A stretch of 54,720 nucleotides of DNA from Bacteroidota bacterium (GTDB taxonomy: Bacteria; Bacteroidota; Bacteroidia; Sphingobacteriales; Sphingobacteriaceae), in assembly GCA_013289045.1 (NCBI GenBank), contig JABDAU010000015.1, positions 1 through 54,720 on the forward strand, read 5' to 3'. Position numbers and translations under genes: made by a program. Positions 24,271 through 32,910 of this stretch are shown here, piece by piece. Position 1 is the stretch's first letter; each line of letters starts with the position of its first letter. Below the pieces are notes generated by a model. It ran no database searches and was not told the DNA's origin. It worked only from the letters and a program-made list of their open reading frames with translations.

Positions 24271-25317
24271 ATGTATCAGCTGATCAAACCCTTACTGTTT
24301 AAGTTCGACCCGGAGAAGGTGCATTACTTTGTTACCCGTAATCTCAAACGCTTTAACCTTATGCCCGGAGGGGCCGGTTTAAGCAGGGCAATATGGGATT
24401 TGCGCGATACACGCCTTGAAAAAGAAGTTTTTGGCTTGAAGTTTAAAAACCCTGTCGGGCTGGCTGCGGGTTTCGATAAGAATGCCGATGTGATCAGCGA
24501 AATGGCAAACCTGGGTTTCGGATTTATCGAGGTGGGTACAGTAACCCCATTGCCGCAGCCTGGAAACCCGAAGCCGCGCATGTTCAGGCTGCCGAAGGAT
24601 AGCGCGCTGATCAACCGTATGGGTTTTAATAACCTTGGGGTTGATGTAGCAGCGGCCCGTATCGCTGCTTACCGCAAAAATGCTTCGCCTGTACAAAAGG
24701 GATTGATCATCGGCGGAAACATCGGCAAAAACAAGGTGACGCCAAACGAGGACGCGGTTAGCGATTATATCAAATGCTTCGACAAGCTTTTTGATGTGGT
24801 GGATTATTTTGTGGTGAATGTAAGCTCGCCCAACACGCCCGGCCTGCGCGAACTGCAGGAAAAAGGCCCGCTGCTCAATATCCTCAACACCCTCCAGCAA
24901 CGAAATAGCAAAGATGGCGTCAGCAGACCGATACTGCTTAAGATAGCACCCGATCTTACCGATTCGCAATTGGACGATATTGTTGAGATCGTACAAACTG
25001 CCGGAATTGCCGGAGTAATTGCCACCAATACTACAGTTAGTCGTGATGATTTGCAATCGCCGGAGAAGTTGAAAAATGAAACCGGGGGATTGAGCGGCAA
25101 GCCATTAACCAAACGCGCTACGGAAGTAATCAGCTATCTCGCACAAAAGTCGAACGGCGCCTTCCCGATAATAGGGGTAGGCGGGATACATTCGCCGGAG
25201 GATGCTGTAGAAAAGCTGAACGCCGGCGCTTCGCTCATTCAACTCTATACAGGCTTTATTTACGAAGGGCCGGGACTGATCAAACGGATCAACAAAAAAC
25301 TCTTATCAAATAAATAA
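24271..25317 (+). CDS. pyrD: Dihydroorotate dehydrogenase (quinone)
   Basis: This class 2, membrane-associated FMN enzyme oxidises dihydroorotate to orotate in pyrimidine synthesis, passing electrons to quinone. The 348-residue protein has the N-terminal membrane-binding helix pair (1-35). It then has [31 protein letters not shown], the [11 protein letters not shown] motif with the catalytic Ser, [10 protein letters not shown] and [12 protein letters not shown]. The start is set at 24271 because the upstream frame is repeat-derived. The glycosyltransferase gene follows after 3 bases, so the two form an operon. Confidence 0.96.
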   Translation: MYQLIKPLLFKFDPEKVHYFVTRNLKRFNLMPGGAGLSRAIWDLRDTRLEKEVFGLKFKNPVGLAAGFDKNADVISEMANLGFGFIEVGTVTPLPQPGNPKPRMFRLPKDSALINRMGFNNLGVDVAAARIAAYRKNASPVQKGLIIGGNIGKNKVTPNEDAVSDYIKCFDKLFDVVDYFVVNVSSPNTPGLRELQEKGPLLNILNTLQQRNSKDGVSRPILLKIAPDLTDSQLDDIVEIVQTAGIAGVIATNTTVSRDDLQSPEKLKNETGGLSGKPLTKRATEVISYLAQKSNGAFPIIGVGGIHSPEDAVEKLNAGASLIQLYTGFIYEGPGLIKRINKKLLSNK

Positions 25318-25320
25318 CCC

Positions 25321-26571
25321 ATGCGCTATTGCCTGGTTACTTACGGTTCGCGCGGCGACGTACAGCCTTTTATTTACCTGGCATTGAGTTTAAATACCAA
25401 AGGCCATCATGCGACGTTGGCCGGCCCCGAAAACTTTCAGCAACTTGTTGAGAGTTACGGGATAGACTTTTATCCCTTGTTCGGCGATTCCGAGGATATT
25501 GTGAAGTCGCCTGAATTTCGAAAAGTGATCAAAACGGGTAGTAACATAGCCTTTGCGCGTATAGCCATCCGGAAAATGCGGGAAAAAGGGATAGCTATAT
25601 TGCAGGGCATGCATGAAGCCTGTAAATCTGCAGATGTGATCGTTAGTTTAAACCTCTGCGTTTTTTTCGCTGCCGCAGTTGCTGAAAAACTGGACAAAAA
25701 ATGGATGCTGGTACAGCTTAACCCGCCTATGATCCCAACACGGGAGTTCCCGATATTGATGCACAATTTCCCGGATGTGAAGTTGCTGAACCGCTATACT
25801 TATATACTGGTTAACAGGGCTTTGGAAATGGTTCAGAAAAAAGACTATGCCCTTTTCAGGGAAACGTTGGGTTTGCCGCCATTTAAAGGGTCATTGTTTG
25901 ATAAGGTAATGAACGATAAGGTGCCGATGATACATGCTTATACCCAAGAGTTTATTACCCGTCCATTAGATTGGGATGAGCAAATTACCATTGCAGGATT
26001 TTTTACACCCAGGCCGGATGCAAGTAAAATCCCGAAGGTACCTGCAGGGCTTGAAGAATGGATACAGGCAGGAGACAAGCCACTATACATCGGTTTCGGC
26101 AGCATCCCTTTTCCGGATCCGGCCAAATTGACAAAGACCATAAGCGATCTTCTCAATAAAACCGATATCCGCATCATCTACTGCCGTGGCTGGTCGGACT
26201 TGCCCGATCTGCAGCCAAACCCGCGACTGCTCATTATCGACAAGGCAGATCATACCTGGCTTTTACCGAAATGCTGCGCCGCAGTGATACACGGCGGCAT
26301 CGGCACATTAGCTGCCGTATTGGAAGCAGGCATTCCTGTAATCGTAGCCTCGTTATTTGTCGATCAGCCGGCGTGGGGCAAGATCATACAGCACCGGAAC
26401 CTTGGCGTGCATATTCCGTGGAGAAAGCTTTCAGCTAAAACTATCCTGGATGGCTTATCAAAATTCAAGCAGGAACCAATGGCAACAGTGATCCCGCAGG
26501 CGCATACGCGGTTGCTAAAAGAGGATGGGATAGCGATTGCAATAGCTACTATTGAAGCTTATAGTAATTAG
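25321..26571 (+). CDS. UGT-type glycosyltransferase
   Basis: The 416-residue protein is a GT-B fold glycosyltransferase of family 1/28 type. The N-terminal acceptor domain starts YCLVTYGSRGDVQPFIYLA, as in sterol and rhamnosyl transferases. The C-terminal donor domain has the UGT box DHTWLLPKCCAAVIHGGIGT followed by EAGIPVIVASLFVDQPAWG. No signal or membrane helix is seen. Donor and acceptor are unknown; lipid or natural-product glycosylation is typical. It is co-transcribed with pyrD by position only. Confidence 0.9.
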   Translation: MRYCLVTYGSRGDVQPFIYLALSLNTKGHHATLAGPENFQQLVESYGIDFYPLFGDSEDIVKSPEFRKVIKTGSNIAFARIAIRKMREKGIAILQGMHEACKSADVIVSLNLCVFFAAAVAEKLDKKWMLVQLNPPMIPTREFPILMHNFPDVKLLNRYTYILVNRALEMVQKKDYALFRETLGLPPFKGSLFDKVMNDKVPMIHAYTQEFITRPLDWDEQITIAGFFTPRPDASKIPKVPAGLEEWIQAGDKPLYIGFGSIPFPDPAKLTKTISDLLNKTDIRIIYCRGWSDLPDLQPNPRLLIIDKADHTWLLPKCCAAVIHGGIGTLAAVLEAGIPVIVASLFVDQPAWGKIIQHRNLGVHIPWRKLSAKTILDGLSKFKQEPMATVIPQAHTRLLKEDGIAIAIATIEAYSN

Positions 26572-26836
26572 GGTGGTGCGTGGTGCGTATGCACCGCAAC
26601 GCACCACTTAAGTGGTTGATTATAAACATGTTCTTTGTTTAAAAGCTCATATTTGTCCGGTTTTTGCTCCTTTTTTACAAAACGCACCACTATTTGTTTT
26701 TGTAATTGCCGTAGAGACGCAAAATTTTTCGTCTCTACCTTACAGTCATCCCGTCCCGATAGCTATCGGGATTGTTCCGGAAACTCACAAACAGGCGGTA
26801 CACATGTATTTCGTACCCATGGCATATGAGGTGCTG
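26572..26836. other. Repeat-rich intergenic stretch
   Basis: It contains a GGTGCGT/ACGCACC hairpin (about 26574-26605), the palindrome GTAGAGACG...CGTCTCTAC (26711-26738) and an exact 18-base palindrome TCCCGATAG-CTATCGGGA (26754-26771). Short frames at 26612-26842 cross these palindromes and are not credible genes. Confidence 0.6.
26711..26738. repeat. GTAGAGACG palindrome, copy 1
   Basis: GTAGAGACG and CGTCTCTAC flank a short AT core. A second copy lies at 35875-35900, where it acts as a terminator. Dispersed palindromes of this kind are known to be common in Bacteroidetes. Confidence 0.7.
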
Positions 26837-26845
26837 AAATAAGTT

Positions 26846-27137
26846 CACTGTTGTCCGGTAATCTTTCGTTTAATATATAAAAACACTCTTTAGGGCCTTA
26901 AAAGGCCCTTTTTTATGTAGTTTTTAAATGTAAGCCCATGCATTGAAAAATTTTGCACCTCTTTTTAAAACCCGGCTGTCCGGTAAAAATTTACTCAAAA
27001 CAAGATGCTTCTTGCATTTAGACCGCTTATGGCTACGTTGTAGCGTTGTAAAAAGTTTTTAGCGTGAAATATCGGAGCTATTTCGATACCAGCTGTCCGG
27101 TAAAACTTTTTGACAGATCTTTTACCGGACAACAGTG
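26846..27137. mobile_element. 292-bp MITE-like element
   Basis: The ends are exact 16-base inverted repeats, CACTGTTGTCCGGTAA at 26846-26861 and its complement at 27122-27137. The element is flanked by an exact 9-base direct repeat AAATAAGTT (26837-26845 and 27138-27146), a target-site duplication. Internal copies of CTGTCCGGTAAAA lie near 26976 and 27092. No ORF or transposase is inside. A terminator-like AGGGCCTT/AAGGCCCT hairpin lies at 26892-26909. The parent insertion sequence is not in the window. Confidence 0.85.
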
Positions 27138-27206
27138 AAATAAGTTACTCATGACGTGACGTTTAATATCATGGAAATCCTTTAATCCGACGAATCATGG
27201 TTCAGA

Positions 27207-27242
27207 CAAAAAAAATCCCACCGGATATCTCCAGCAGGATTT
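27207..27242 (-). terminator. Terminator of the small basic protein gene
   Basis: On the minus strand a 12-bp stem with three G-T pairs and a 6-base loop ends in eight or more T residues, about 60 bases after the stop. Confidence 0.8.
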
Positions 27243-27300
27243 AATATCATAAATCACCGTGATAAGATGTTTCTTCAACCGAAGAAAAACTTACAAGGTC

Positions 27301-27474
27301 TTATTTGCTTTCCAGCTTTGCTAAAACTTCGTTGTTTTTAACCAACTGGCTTTTCTTTGGCTCGTGTGAGCGGCTGCCTGGCTGCAGGTTAGTTGCATTT
27401 TTCAGGAACTGTACCTGAAGCCTAGATACGGTTTTATTTTTTCTGTCTTTTCTTTTTAAACGAGTAACACCCAT
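27301..27474 (-). CDS. Conserved small basic protein
   Basis: The 57-residue protein begins MGVTRLKRKDRKNKTVSRLQ and ends VKNNEVLAKLESK. It is Lys/Arg/Asn-rich (about one third basic) and shows no Cys or membrane segment. I believe near-identical proteins occur across Bacteroidetes, but I do not know a name. A ribosome- or RNA-associated role would fit the composition and is speculative. It is preceded by tRNA-Cys on the same strand (30 bases) and followed by a terminator, so it may share the tRNA transcript. Confidence 0.8.
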   Translation of the reverse strand: MGVTRLKRKDRKNKTVSRLQVQFLKNATNLQPGSRSHEPKKSQLVKNNEVLAKLESK

Positions 27475-27503
27475 GATCTTTTTTTTTTAATATTTTAATC
27501 CTG

Positions 27504-27574
27504 AGGTCGAGAGCGGATTCGAACCGCTGTAGAAGGTTTTGCAGACCTCTGCCTAGCCACTCGGCCACCCGACC
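27504..27574 (-). tRNA. tRNA-Cys (GCA)
   Basis: A 71-base cloverleaf on the minus strand has acceptor GGTCGGG/CTCGACC with one G-T pair, anticodon stem GAGGT/ACCTT, loop CTGCAAA with anticodon GCA, and T arm GCGG-TTCGAAT-CCGC. Discriminator base 73 is U, as expected for Cys. CCA is not encoded. Confidence 0.95.
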
Positions 27575-27622
27575 ATTTTTTACAAGGTTGCAAAAATAGC
27601 AATTATTATTTGTATGCCAAGT

Positions 27623-28372
27623 TTATTTGTAGGTTTTCCGGCCTATTTCTGCACAAAATATTGCCGTGGCAACACCAACATTCAGAGATTCAGCTTTCCC
27701 GAAGCGGGGAATGGTTACTGCATGGCCAATTAATTTCTGTATTTCGGGTCGTACGCCGTTACCTTCGTTGCCCATTACAATGAGTCCTTCGCTGCCAAAA
27801 TCCATATCGTAAATGTTGCCGCCATCCAGCATAGCCCCAAAAACCGGCAGCTGTATCTTGCTTAAAAAGGCCTCCAGGTTAGTATAATGCACATTTATTC
27901 GCGACAGTGAGCCCATGGTGGCCTGCACCACTTTAGGGTTATAAACATCCACCGTATCGGCCGAGCAGATAATGTTTTTTATGCCAAACCAATCTGCCGT
28001 GCGAATAATGGTACCCATATTGCCGGGGTCCTGCACGCCATCCAGAATAATAGAAAACTTTTCCTGCAGCATGGTGTTATTAAGCGCAGGCCAGCTGGGG
28101 ATTTTAACTTGCGCCACAACGTCCTGCGGCGTTTTCAATGAGCTGATCTTTTCAAGGTCGTTCAGCGAAATTCCCTGAAAGTTTATTTTTCGGGATAATT
28201 TGAGCAAATTTGCCTCGAAGTTATAAGTATGGTAGATCGTTTCAATTTGGTATTCCGAATCGATAAATTCATTTACGGATTTATGCCCCTCAACCAAAAA
28301 CACGCCATGCTCGCTGCGAAACTTTTTTTGTTGTAAGGATTTTAAAAAACTGACCTGAGATTTTGAAAGCAT
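27623..28372 (-). CDS. TrmH/SpoU-family RNA 2'-O-methyltransferase
   Basis: The 249-residue protein has the N-terminal substrate-binding domain (SKSQVSFLKSLQQKKFRSEH, GVFLVEGHKSV). The SPOUT catalytic domain follows with motif 1 LDGVQDPGNMGTIIRTADWFG (about 110-130; core DPGNMGTIIRTA), motif 2 IVMGNEGNGVRPEI and motif 3 IPRFGKAESLNVGVATAI, forming the SAM knot. The family methylates ribose in rRNA or tRNA; the exact target is not deducible. Its 5' end overlaps the divergent Omp85-like gene by 10 bases. Confidence 0.93.
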   Translation of the reverse strand: MLSKSQVSFLKSLQQKKFRSEHGVFLVEGHKSVNEFIDSEYQIETIYHTYNFEANLLKLSRKINFQGISLNDLEKISSLKTPQDVVAQVKIPSWPALNNTMLQEKFSIILDGVQDPGNMGTIIRTADWFGIKNIICSADTVDVYNPKVVQATMGSLSRINVHYTNLEAFLSKIQLPVFGAMLDGGNIYDMDFGSEGLIVMGNEGNGVRPEIQKLIGHAVTIPRFGKAESLNVGVATAIFCAEIGRKTYK

Positions 28373-30759
28373 ACGGTACCACTATTAATTTCCGCCTTGC
28401 AATATTAAGTATTCTCGTCGTCTTTACTATTACCGGCTGTAGTTTAACAAAACGGCTGAAACCCAACCAGGCCCTGGTGCGTAAGATCACCATTACAGGT
28501 ATGGATAAAGAGTTTGCGCTGAACGCCGTAAACTACGTGGATAAAGAGCAGCAGCCCAACAACGTGGTCAACCTTGAATTTTATTACTGGTTCAGTAAAA
28601 ACGGTAAAAAGGATATTGGCGAGCCTCCTGCTATTCTCGACAGCAGCCTGGTCGAATTTTCGCGCATGCAGATAGAAAAATATATTCAGAGTAAGGGTTA
28701 TCTAAAAGCCAGGGTAACCGATTCTATCGTCATCAAAAAGAAAAAGGCGCAACTGATCTTCAATACGGTTGAAGGGCCTATGTTCCGCGTGCGTACATTC
28801 AGGGATAGCATATTGGATAAACGCGTGGGAATGCTTTATAATGCCAATAAAAATATATTTTTAAACGTATCTGCAGGCAATCGCTTTGACCTGGACTCGC
28901 TCGCTGCCGACAGGGATGCATTTTATCAACTGATGAAGCGTAACGGGTATTATGATTTCTATAGGCAATATGTAACCTTTGAATATGATTCGACCTACAA
29001 CAAAAGTGTGGTCGACGTAAAAATGGTGGTCACCAACCCCGCCAATAAATCAGCACACCCGGTGTATCGTTTAAATAATACGCTGATATCTATATCGGAC
29101 AGCCACGGACGTACAATTGGCAAGGCTGATACCATCCAGATCGATTCACAGTTTACCTATGTCGATTTTTCGCACAGGTTTAAGCCCAAAACGGTTATCA
29201 TGTACGATTTTCAACGTAAAGGCGACCTGTACAACATCGATAACCAAACACTCACTACATCGCGCCTTTCAGAGCTGAACCTTTTCAGGAATGTGCCTAA
29301 CCCGATATATTCCAAACTGGCCGACAGCAGCAACCGGCTCAATTCCAAGATCGATATCGTACCACTCAAGCGCATGTCCGACCGTATTGAGGGTGAAATA
29401 TTATTTAACGGCGGGCAGTATGGCTACAATGTTGGCAATACCTTTACCGAGCGTAATATTTTTAAAACGGCGGCAATTTTCCAGCTTAAACTGAGTGATG
29501 ATATACTTTTCGATAACCAGCATAACCCGGTAAACCCCGGCGCTATCGAGAACCAGGATATCGACTTGGGTTTAAGCCTTACTTACCCGCGCATTATATC
29601 GCCATTTAATTTTACACAACCCGGCAAGTACGGCGTGCCGCATACCACATTCGCTACAAACTTTACATTGTTTTTTCAAAAGGGATTGGTTCAGCGCGAG
29701 AGCTCTATAAATTCAGTTACCTATGATTTTTATGAGACGCCTGATAAGGAACATATTATTACGCCGATATCTATCCAGTTCTCAAGAGGAACGATAGACC
29801 GTAGCGCAGATTCACTGCTGCTGGCCAATAAATATGGCTCCTATCTTTTCCTGATAGGTCGTACCGTATTCACTACCGGGAGCCAGTACAGTTATGTATT
29901 GAACGCCAATAAGCTGAATACTTATCATAATTTTGTGTATTTCAGGGGGAATGTGGATGTAGGCGGTAACCTGCTCAACGCCGTTGCTACTGCTTTTAAC
30001 ACACCAAAAGATGACGCAGGCGAACGCACGCTTTTTGGCTATCCGTTTTATCAATATGCCAAGCTGGAGGCCGACCTGCGCTTTTACAAAAGTTTAGGGG
30101 GCGAAAGGCAATTGGTGTTCCGCATAAACCCGGGCATTGGCATACCGTATGGCAACAGCAACCAATTGATATTTGAAAAGGAATTTTATGCCGGCGGCTC
30201 GAACGATATGCGCGCCTGGCTGCCGCGTACCTTAGGCCCTGGTCAGTTTAACCGGGCCAGTTACGGGCAGGGCCTGGCGGCGGATTCGTTGCGCTCGCTG
30301 CTGCAATATATCGACCAGTTTGGCGAGGTGAAGATCATGACCAATACAGAGTTCAGGTATAAACTGTCGGATGATTTCTTTGGTTCGATATTGCGCGGCG
30401 CCATATTTATGGATGCCGGTAATATATGGCGGTTGAATAAACAGGTACAACAAAGTTCGGTAGAATTAGGCACAACGGTAGAAAACCCCAATGGCGAATT
30501 TAAATTAAATAACCTGCTGCAATCTACAGCCATTGGCATAGGTACAGGCCTGCGTTTTGACCTTACGTTCTTTGTGTTCAGGTTTGATGCGGCATTTAAG
30601 TTTAAAGATCCTGAGTTCCAGGGATCAGACCAATGGGTGCTCATCAACCATTTTAGCGAATTATTCCATACCGGCCCGTTCAAACGCGCCTACGAAGCGA
30701 GTAACAACGCTTCCTATAACTTTTTACAGCTGAACTTCGGGATAGGGATGCCGTTTTAG
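28363..30759 (+). CDS. BamA/TamA-family outer membrane protein with lipoprotein signal
   Basis: The 798-residue protein has an N-terminal hydrophobic signal and lipobox TITGC, POTRA-like repeats (about 40-300, with SKGYLKARVTDS and LNLFRNVP), and a C-terminal Omp85 barrel ending in Phe (NFGIGMPF). The barrel contains the FYAGGSNDMRAWLPR motif of the family. It probably works in outer-membrane assembly or secretion; a lipidated Omp85 is typical of Bacteroidetes. The only upstream start keeping the signal is TTG at 28363; the next Met (residue 47) would lose the signal. Confidence 0.9.
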   Translation: MKAYGTTINFRLAILSILVVFTITGCSLTKRLKPNQALVRKITITGMDKEFALNAVNYVDKEQQPNNVVNLEFYYWFSKNGKKDIGEPPAILDSSLVEFSRMQIEKYIQSKGYLKARVTDSIVIKKKKAQLIFNTVEGPMFRVRTFRDSILDKRVGMLYNANKNIFLNVSAGNRFDLDSLAADRDAFYQLMKRNGYYDFYRQYVTFEYDSTYNKSVVDVKMVVTNPANKSAHPVYRLNNTLISISDSHGRTIGKADTIQIDSQFTYVDFSHRFKPKTVIMYDFQRKGDLYNIDNQTLTTSRLSELNLFRNVPNPIYSKLADSSNRLNSKIDIVPLKRMSDRIEGEILFNGGQYGYNVGNTFTERNIFKTAAIFQLKLSDDILFDNQHNPVNPGAIENQDIDLGLSLTYPRIISPFNFTQPGKYGVPHTTFATNFTLFFQKGLVQRESSINSVTYDFYETPDKEHIITPISIQFSRGTIDRSADSLLLANKYGSYLFLIGRTVFTTGSQYSYVLNANKLNTYHNFVYFRGNVDVGGNLLNAVATAFNTPKDDAGERTLFGYPFYQYAKLEADLRFYKSLGGERQLVFRINPGIGIPYGNSNQLIFEKEFYAGGSNDMRAWLPRTLGPGQFNRASYGQGLAADSLRSLLQYIDQFGEVKIMTNTEFRYKLSDDFFGSILRGAIFMDAGNIWRLNKQVQQSSVELGTTVENPNGEFKLNNLLQSTAIGIGTGLRFDLTFFVFRFDAAFKFKDPEFQGSDQWVLINHFSELFHTGPFKRAYEASNNASYNFLQLNFGIGMPF

Positions 30760-30761
30760 GG

Positions 30762-30955
30762 TAGAGATTAGAGACTGGAGATTAGAGATTAGGAGAACTG
30801 CATTGTTACCCCCCCCCACACGTTATGGCGAGGAACGAAGCCACCTCTGCGCATGCAAATCAAGCAACAAAATGTTTGTTAGTGACGTTAAGCATAGACA
30901 CTTGACCGGGCGGTTTTTACTAATCTCTAATCTCCAACCTCTAATCTCTAAAAAA
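30762..30955. repeat. Word-repeat hairpin with a dispersed repeat nested inside
   Basis: The left arm (30762-30793) repeats TAGAGATTAGAGA and the right arm (30919-30952) its complement CTAATCTCTAATCTCC. Between them lies a GTTATGGCGAGGAACGAAG copy of the dispersed GTCATTGCG repeat (30822-30852) and a run of nine C (about 30810). No gene is inside. The right arm overlaps the 3' end of the next minus-strand gene. Confidence 0.7.
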
Positions 30956-31484
30956 GACTCCTCAACCCATCCACCACACTCTGGAAGAAAGTACCCAGGC
31001 TAAGCCCGCTATGGTAATTGAAGTAGATAAACACCAAAAAGATGATCACCGCTACAATAATAAACTTTCTGAACATGTAGGCGATCAATACCAATACTAT
31101 AGGTATTGCAATCAGCACCACCCAACTGATATGCACGGGCACTAACTTATCGCTCACATAAATGTAATACAGCATGCTATGCGTGCCGCTGTCGTTTTCA
31201 TGGCGGGCATAGAGAAAGCTGGAGCGGTCTATTTTATGGCTATAGAACGCAACGCCTTTTTCAAATGTCAAGGTATCGTCAAATCCATTTATGGTAAACA
31301 GGAAATGGCCATTGAGGTCTGAAAGAGGGTTATTTAACGAGTCGGTTGCCACGATGGCTACCTGGCTCTGGGCGAATGGGTTTTCTTTTACAATGAAATG
31401 GTTAATGGCTACATTGTCGCCTTTAACTACGGCGAAGCACCACGCGGGGATGAGCAGACTGAAAAGTAAAAACAGTTTTTTCAT
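30948..31484 (-). CDS. Hypothetical protein with signal peptide and C-terminal membrane helices
   Basis: The 178-residue protein starts MKKLFLLFSLLIPAWCFA (signal peptide). A beta-rich extracytoplasmic part follows (about 20-118, with LNGHFLFTINGFDDTLTFEKG), then two hydrophobic helices (about 120-138 and 141-160) and a short tail. I do not recognise the family. The last codons reach into the word-repeat element (RSLF, then stop), so the C-terminus may have been reshaped by it. It is convergent with the Omp85 gene. Confidence 0.7.
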   Translation of the reverse strand: MKKLFLLFSLLIPAWCFAVVKGDNVAINHFIVKENPFAQSQVAIVATDSLNNPLSDLNGHFLFTINGFDDTLTFEKGVAFYSHKIDRSSFLYARHENDSGTHSMLYYIYVSDKLVPVHISWVVLIAIPIVLVLIAYMFRKFIIVAVIIFLVFIYFNYHSGLSLGTFFQSVVDGLRSLF

Positions 31485-31528
31485 ATGATAGGCTGCCGGG
31501 ATGAAGCGGCAAATAAATGTACAACTTA

Positions 31529-32020
31529 TCAGCGGTTAAGTAAATAAATGTTAAGATTTAATACCGAGGCAAAACTCACCCACAACAGGTAAGGCAGCAA
31601 CAGCCACGCACCCGTCCGGCTAAACCTGCTGAACCAAACCATATTCAGGATAATGCTTGCCAGCAGTGCCAGTATCACCATCAACGCCCAGAATATTTGA
31701 TGCATGCCGAAGAATACGATTGACCATGTAAAGTTCAACGCCAGCTGGAGGAAGTAGATCATAGCAGCGGCTTTGAACTCGCCGGTATCATTCCGGTGCC
31801 GCCACACATGATAGGCCGCGATGGCGATGAGCACATACACAATGGTCCAAACCGGGCCGAATAACCACGGCGGCGGGTTAAATGATGGCTTTTGCAGCGC
31901 AGCATACCAGCCATGAATTTCAGGCCGGGTAAACAATGATGCGATCACGCCAATAGCTACGTTAATAGCTAACAGGATAATGAATGCGCGCCACTGTATA
32001 TCTTTATTTTGATTGGCCAT
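31529..32020 (-). CDS. tspO: TspO/MBR-family membrane protein
   Basis: The 163-residue protein of the translocator-protein family binds porphyrins and related ligands in the inner membrane. It has five predicted membrane helices and the family motif WYAALQKPSFNPPPWLFGPV followed by WTIVYVLIAIAAY. Its Trp-rich ligand pocket pattern (WSIVFFGMHQIFWALM) is also seen. The start is set at 32020 (MANQNKD) by family length; ATG at 32044 would add eight residues. The gap to the transglutaminase gene is under 50 bases, so they may be co-transcribed. Confidence 0.92.
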   Translation of the reverse strand: MANQNKDIQWRAFIILLAINVAIGVIASLFTRPEIHGWYAALQKPSFNPPPWLFGPVWTIVYVLIAIAAYHVWRHRNDTGEFKAAAMIYFLQLALNFTWSIVFFGMHQIFWALMVILALLASIILNMVWFSRFSRTGAWLLLPYLLWVSFASVLNLNIYLLNR

Positions 32021-32059
32021 GTAAGCTAATAACCTGCCAGTCACTAATAAGTTTTACTG

Positions 32060-32905
32060 TCAGACCGGATAGGAAAGGCCCGACATATAATCCGGAAAAT
32101 AATAGATCGGGTCGAATTGACTTTCGGCCAGATCGCAGCCTACGTTTATGGTATTAAGCGTAATGTCGCCGAAAATATTGGCGAGGGCAGTATCCGCAGC
32201 ATCGCGCCCTCCGGCAATTTTTACCATGCCATTGAGCGGAATCAACCGGGTTGCATCAAAAAAAGTCCATTCGCCGCCAACATAGGCTTCGAAACAGGCG
32301 TGGAAATCCGGTGGTTGCAACAGGTAAGCGTAGCCGGTAAAATATCGCGCCGGGATAGTAAGCGCACGGCAAAGCGCAATGCCCAAATGCGCAAAATCGC
32401 GGCAGACGCCCTGCTGCTCGGTAACGGTATCAAATGCGGAGGTTTCTACATTGGTAGAACCACTTAAGTATTGTACATTGTTGGTGATCCATTCGGTAAG
32501 CGCCATCACCTGCTTAAATGGCGAATCGATCTCACCAAACAAGTTGTGGGCTAGCCTGTACAGCTTGTCCGACTGGCAATAACGGCTGGGATACAAATAG
32601 GGAAGGATAGACCGGTCAAGATGCATCAAAGACGCTTCCTGAGAAGTGGAGTGATCCGTAACCTTGATACAATTATCAACCAGGGCCTTATAATTTACTT
32701 TAATGCTGCCGGGATCATTCACCTCAAAACGCACAAGACGATTGCCTTCAACCGAAACGATCTCTTCGAACTTGATATAAGGATCGATGTTGAACGATTC
32801 TTCCAGTATGGTTTGACTGGGGGTGCGCAGCGCGTGGATATTTAAGATCAGTGTGCCGGCTGTGGCGGCTTCAAATTCCAGCTCGCTGAACACGTTGAAT
32901 TTCAT
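32060..32905 (-). CDS. Transglutaminase-like cysteine peptidase-fold protein
   Basis: The 281-residue protein has an N-terminal beta domain (1-95) and a transglutaminase core with the Cys-His-Asp triad: C168 in QQGVCRDFAH, H202 in PPDFHACFEAY and D217 in WTFFDATRL. There is no signal peptide. In many genomes such proteins sit in Anbu proteasome clusters, together with alpha-E and ATP-grasp proteins; here the Anbu gene lies just upstream, separated by a four-helix-bundle ORF. A peptide-processing role is inferred from that known association. Confidence 0.9.
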   Translation of the reverse strand: MKFNVFSELEFEAATAGTLILNIHALRTPSQTILEESFNIDPYIKFEEIVSVEGNRLVRFEVNDPGSIKVNYKALVDNCIKVTDHSTSQEASLMHLDRSILPYLYPSRYCQSDKLYRLAHNLFGEIDSPFKQVMALTEWITNNVQYLSGSTNVETSAFDTVTEQQGVCRDFAHLGIALCRALTIPARYFTGYAYLLQPPDFHACFEAYVGGEWTFFDATRLIPLNGMVKIAGGRDAADTALANIFGDITLNTINVGCDLAESQFDPIYYFPDYMSGLSYPV

Positions 32906-32910
32906 GGTGG

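Noticed and set aside
24379..25056. 225-codon minus-strand frame inside pyrD
   Set aside because: pyrD carries all expected motifs on the + strand; the antisense product has no recognisable feature.
26612..26842. 76-codon frame between the glycosyltransferase gene and the MITE
   Set aside because: It runs through two palindromes and a repeat, and shows no family pattern.
26892..26914. AGGGCCTT/AAGGCCCT hairpin as terminator of the glycosyltransferase gene
   Set aside because: It lies inside the inserted MITE, over 300 bases after the stop, so it is element sequence rather than an original terminator.
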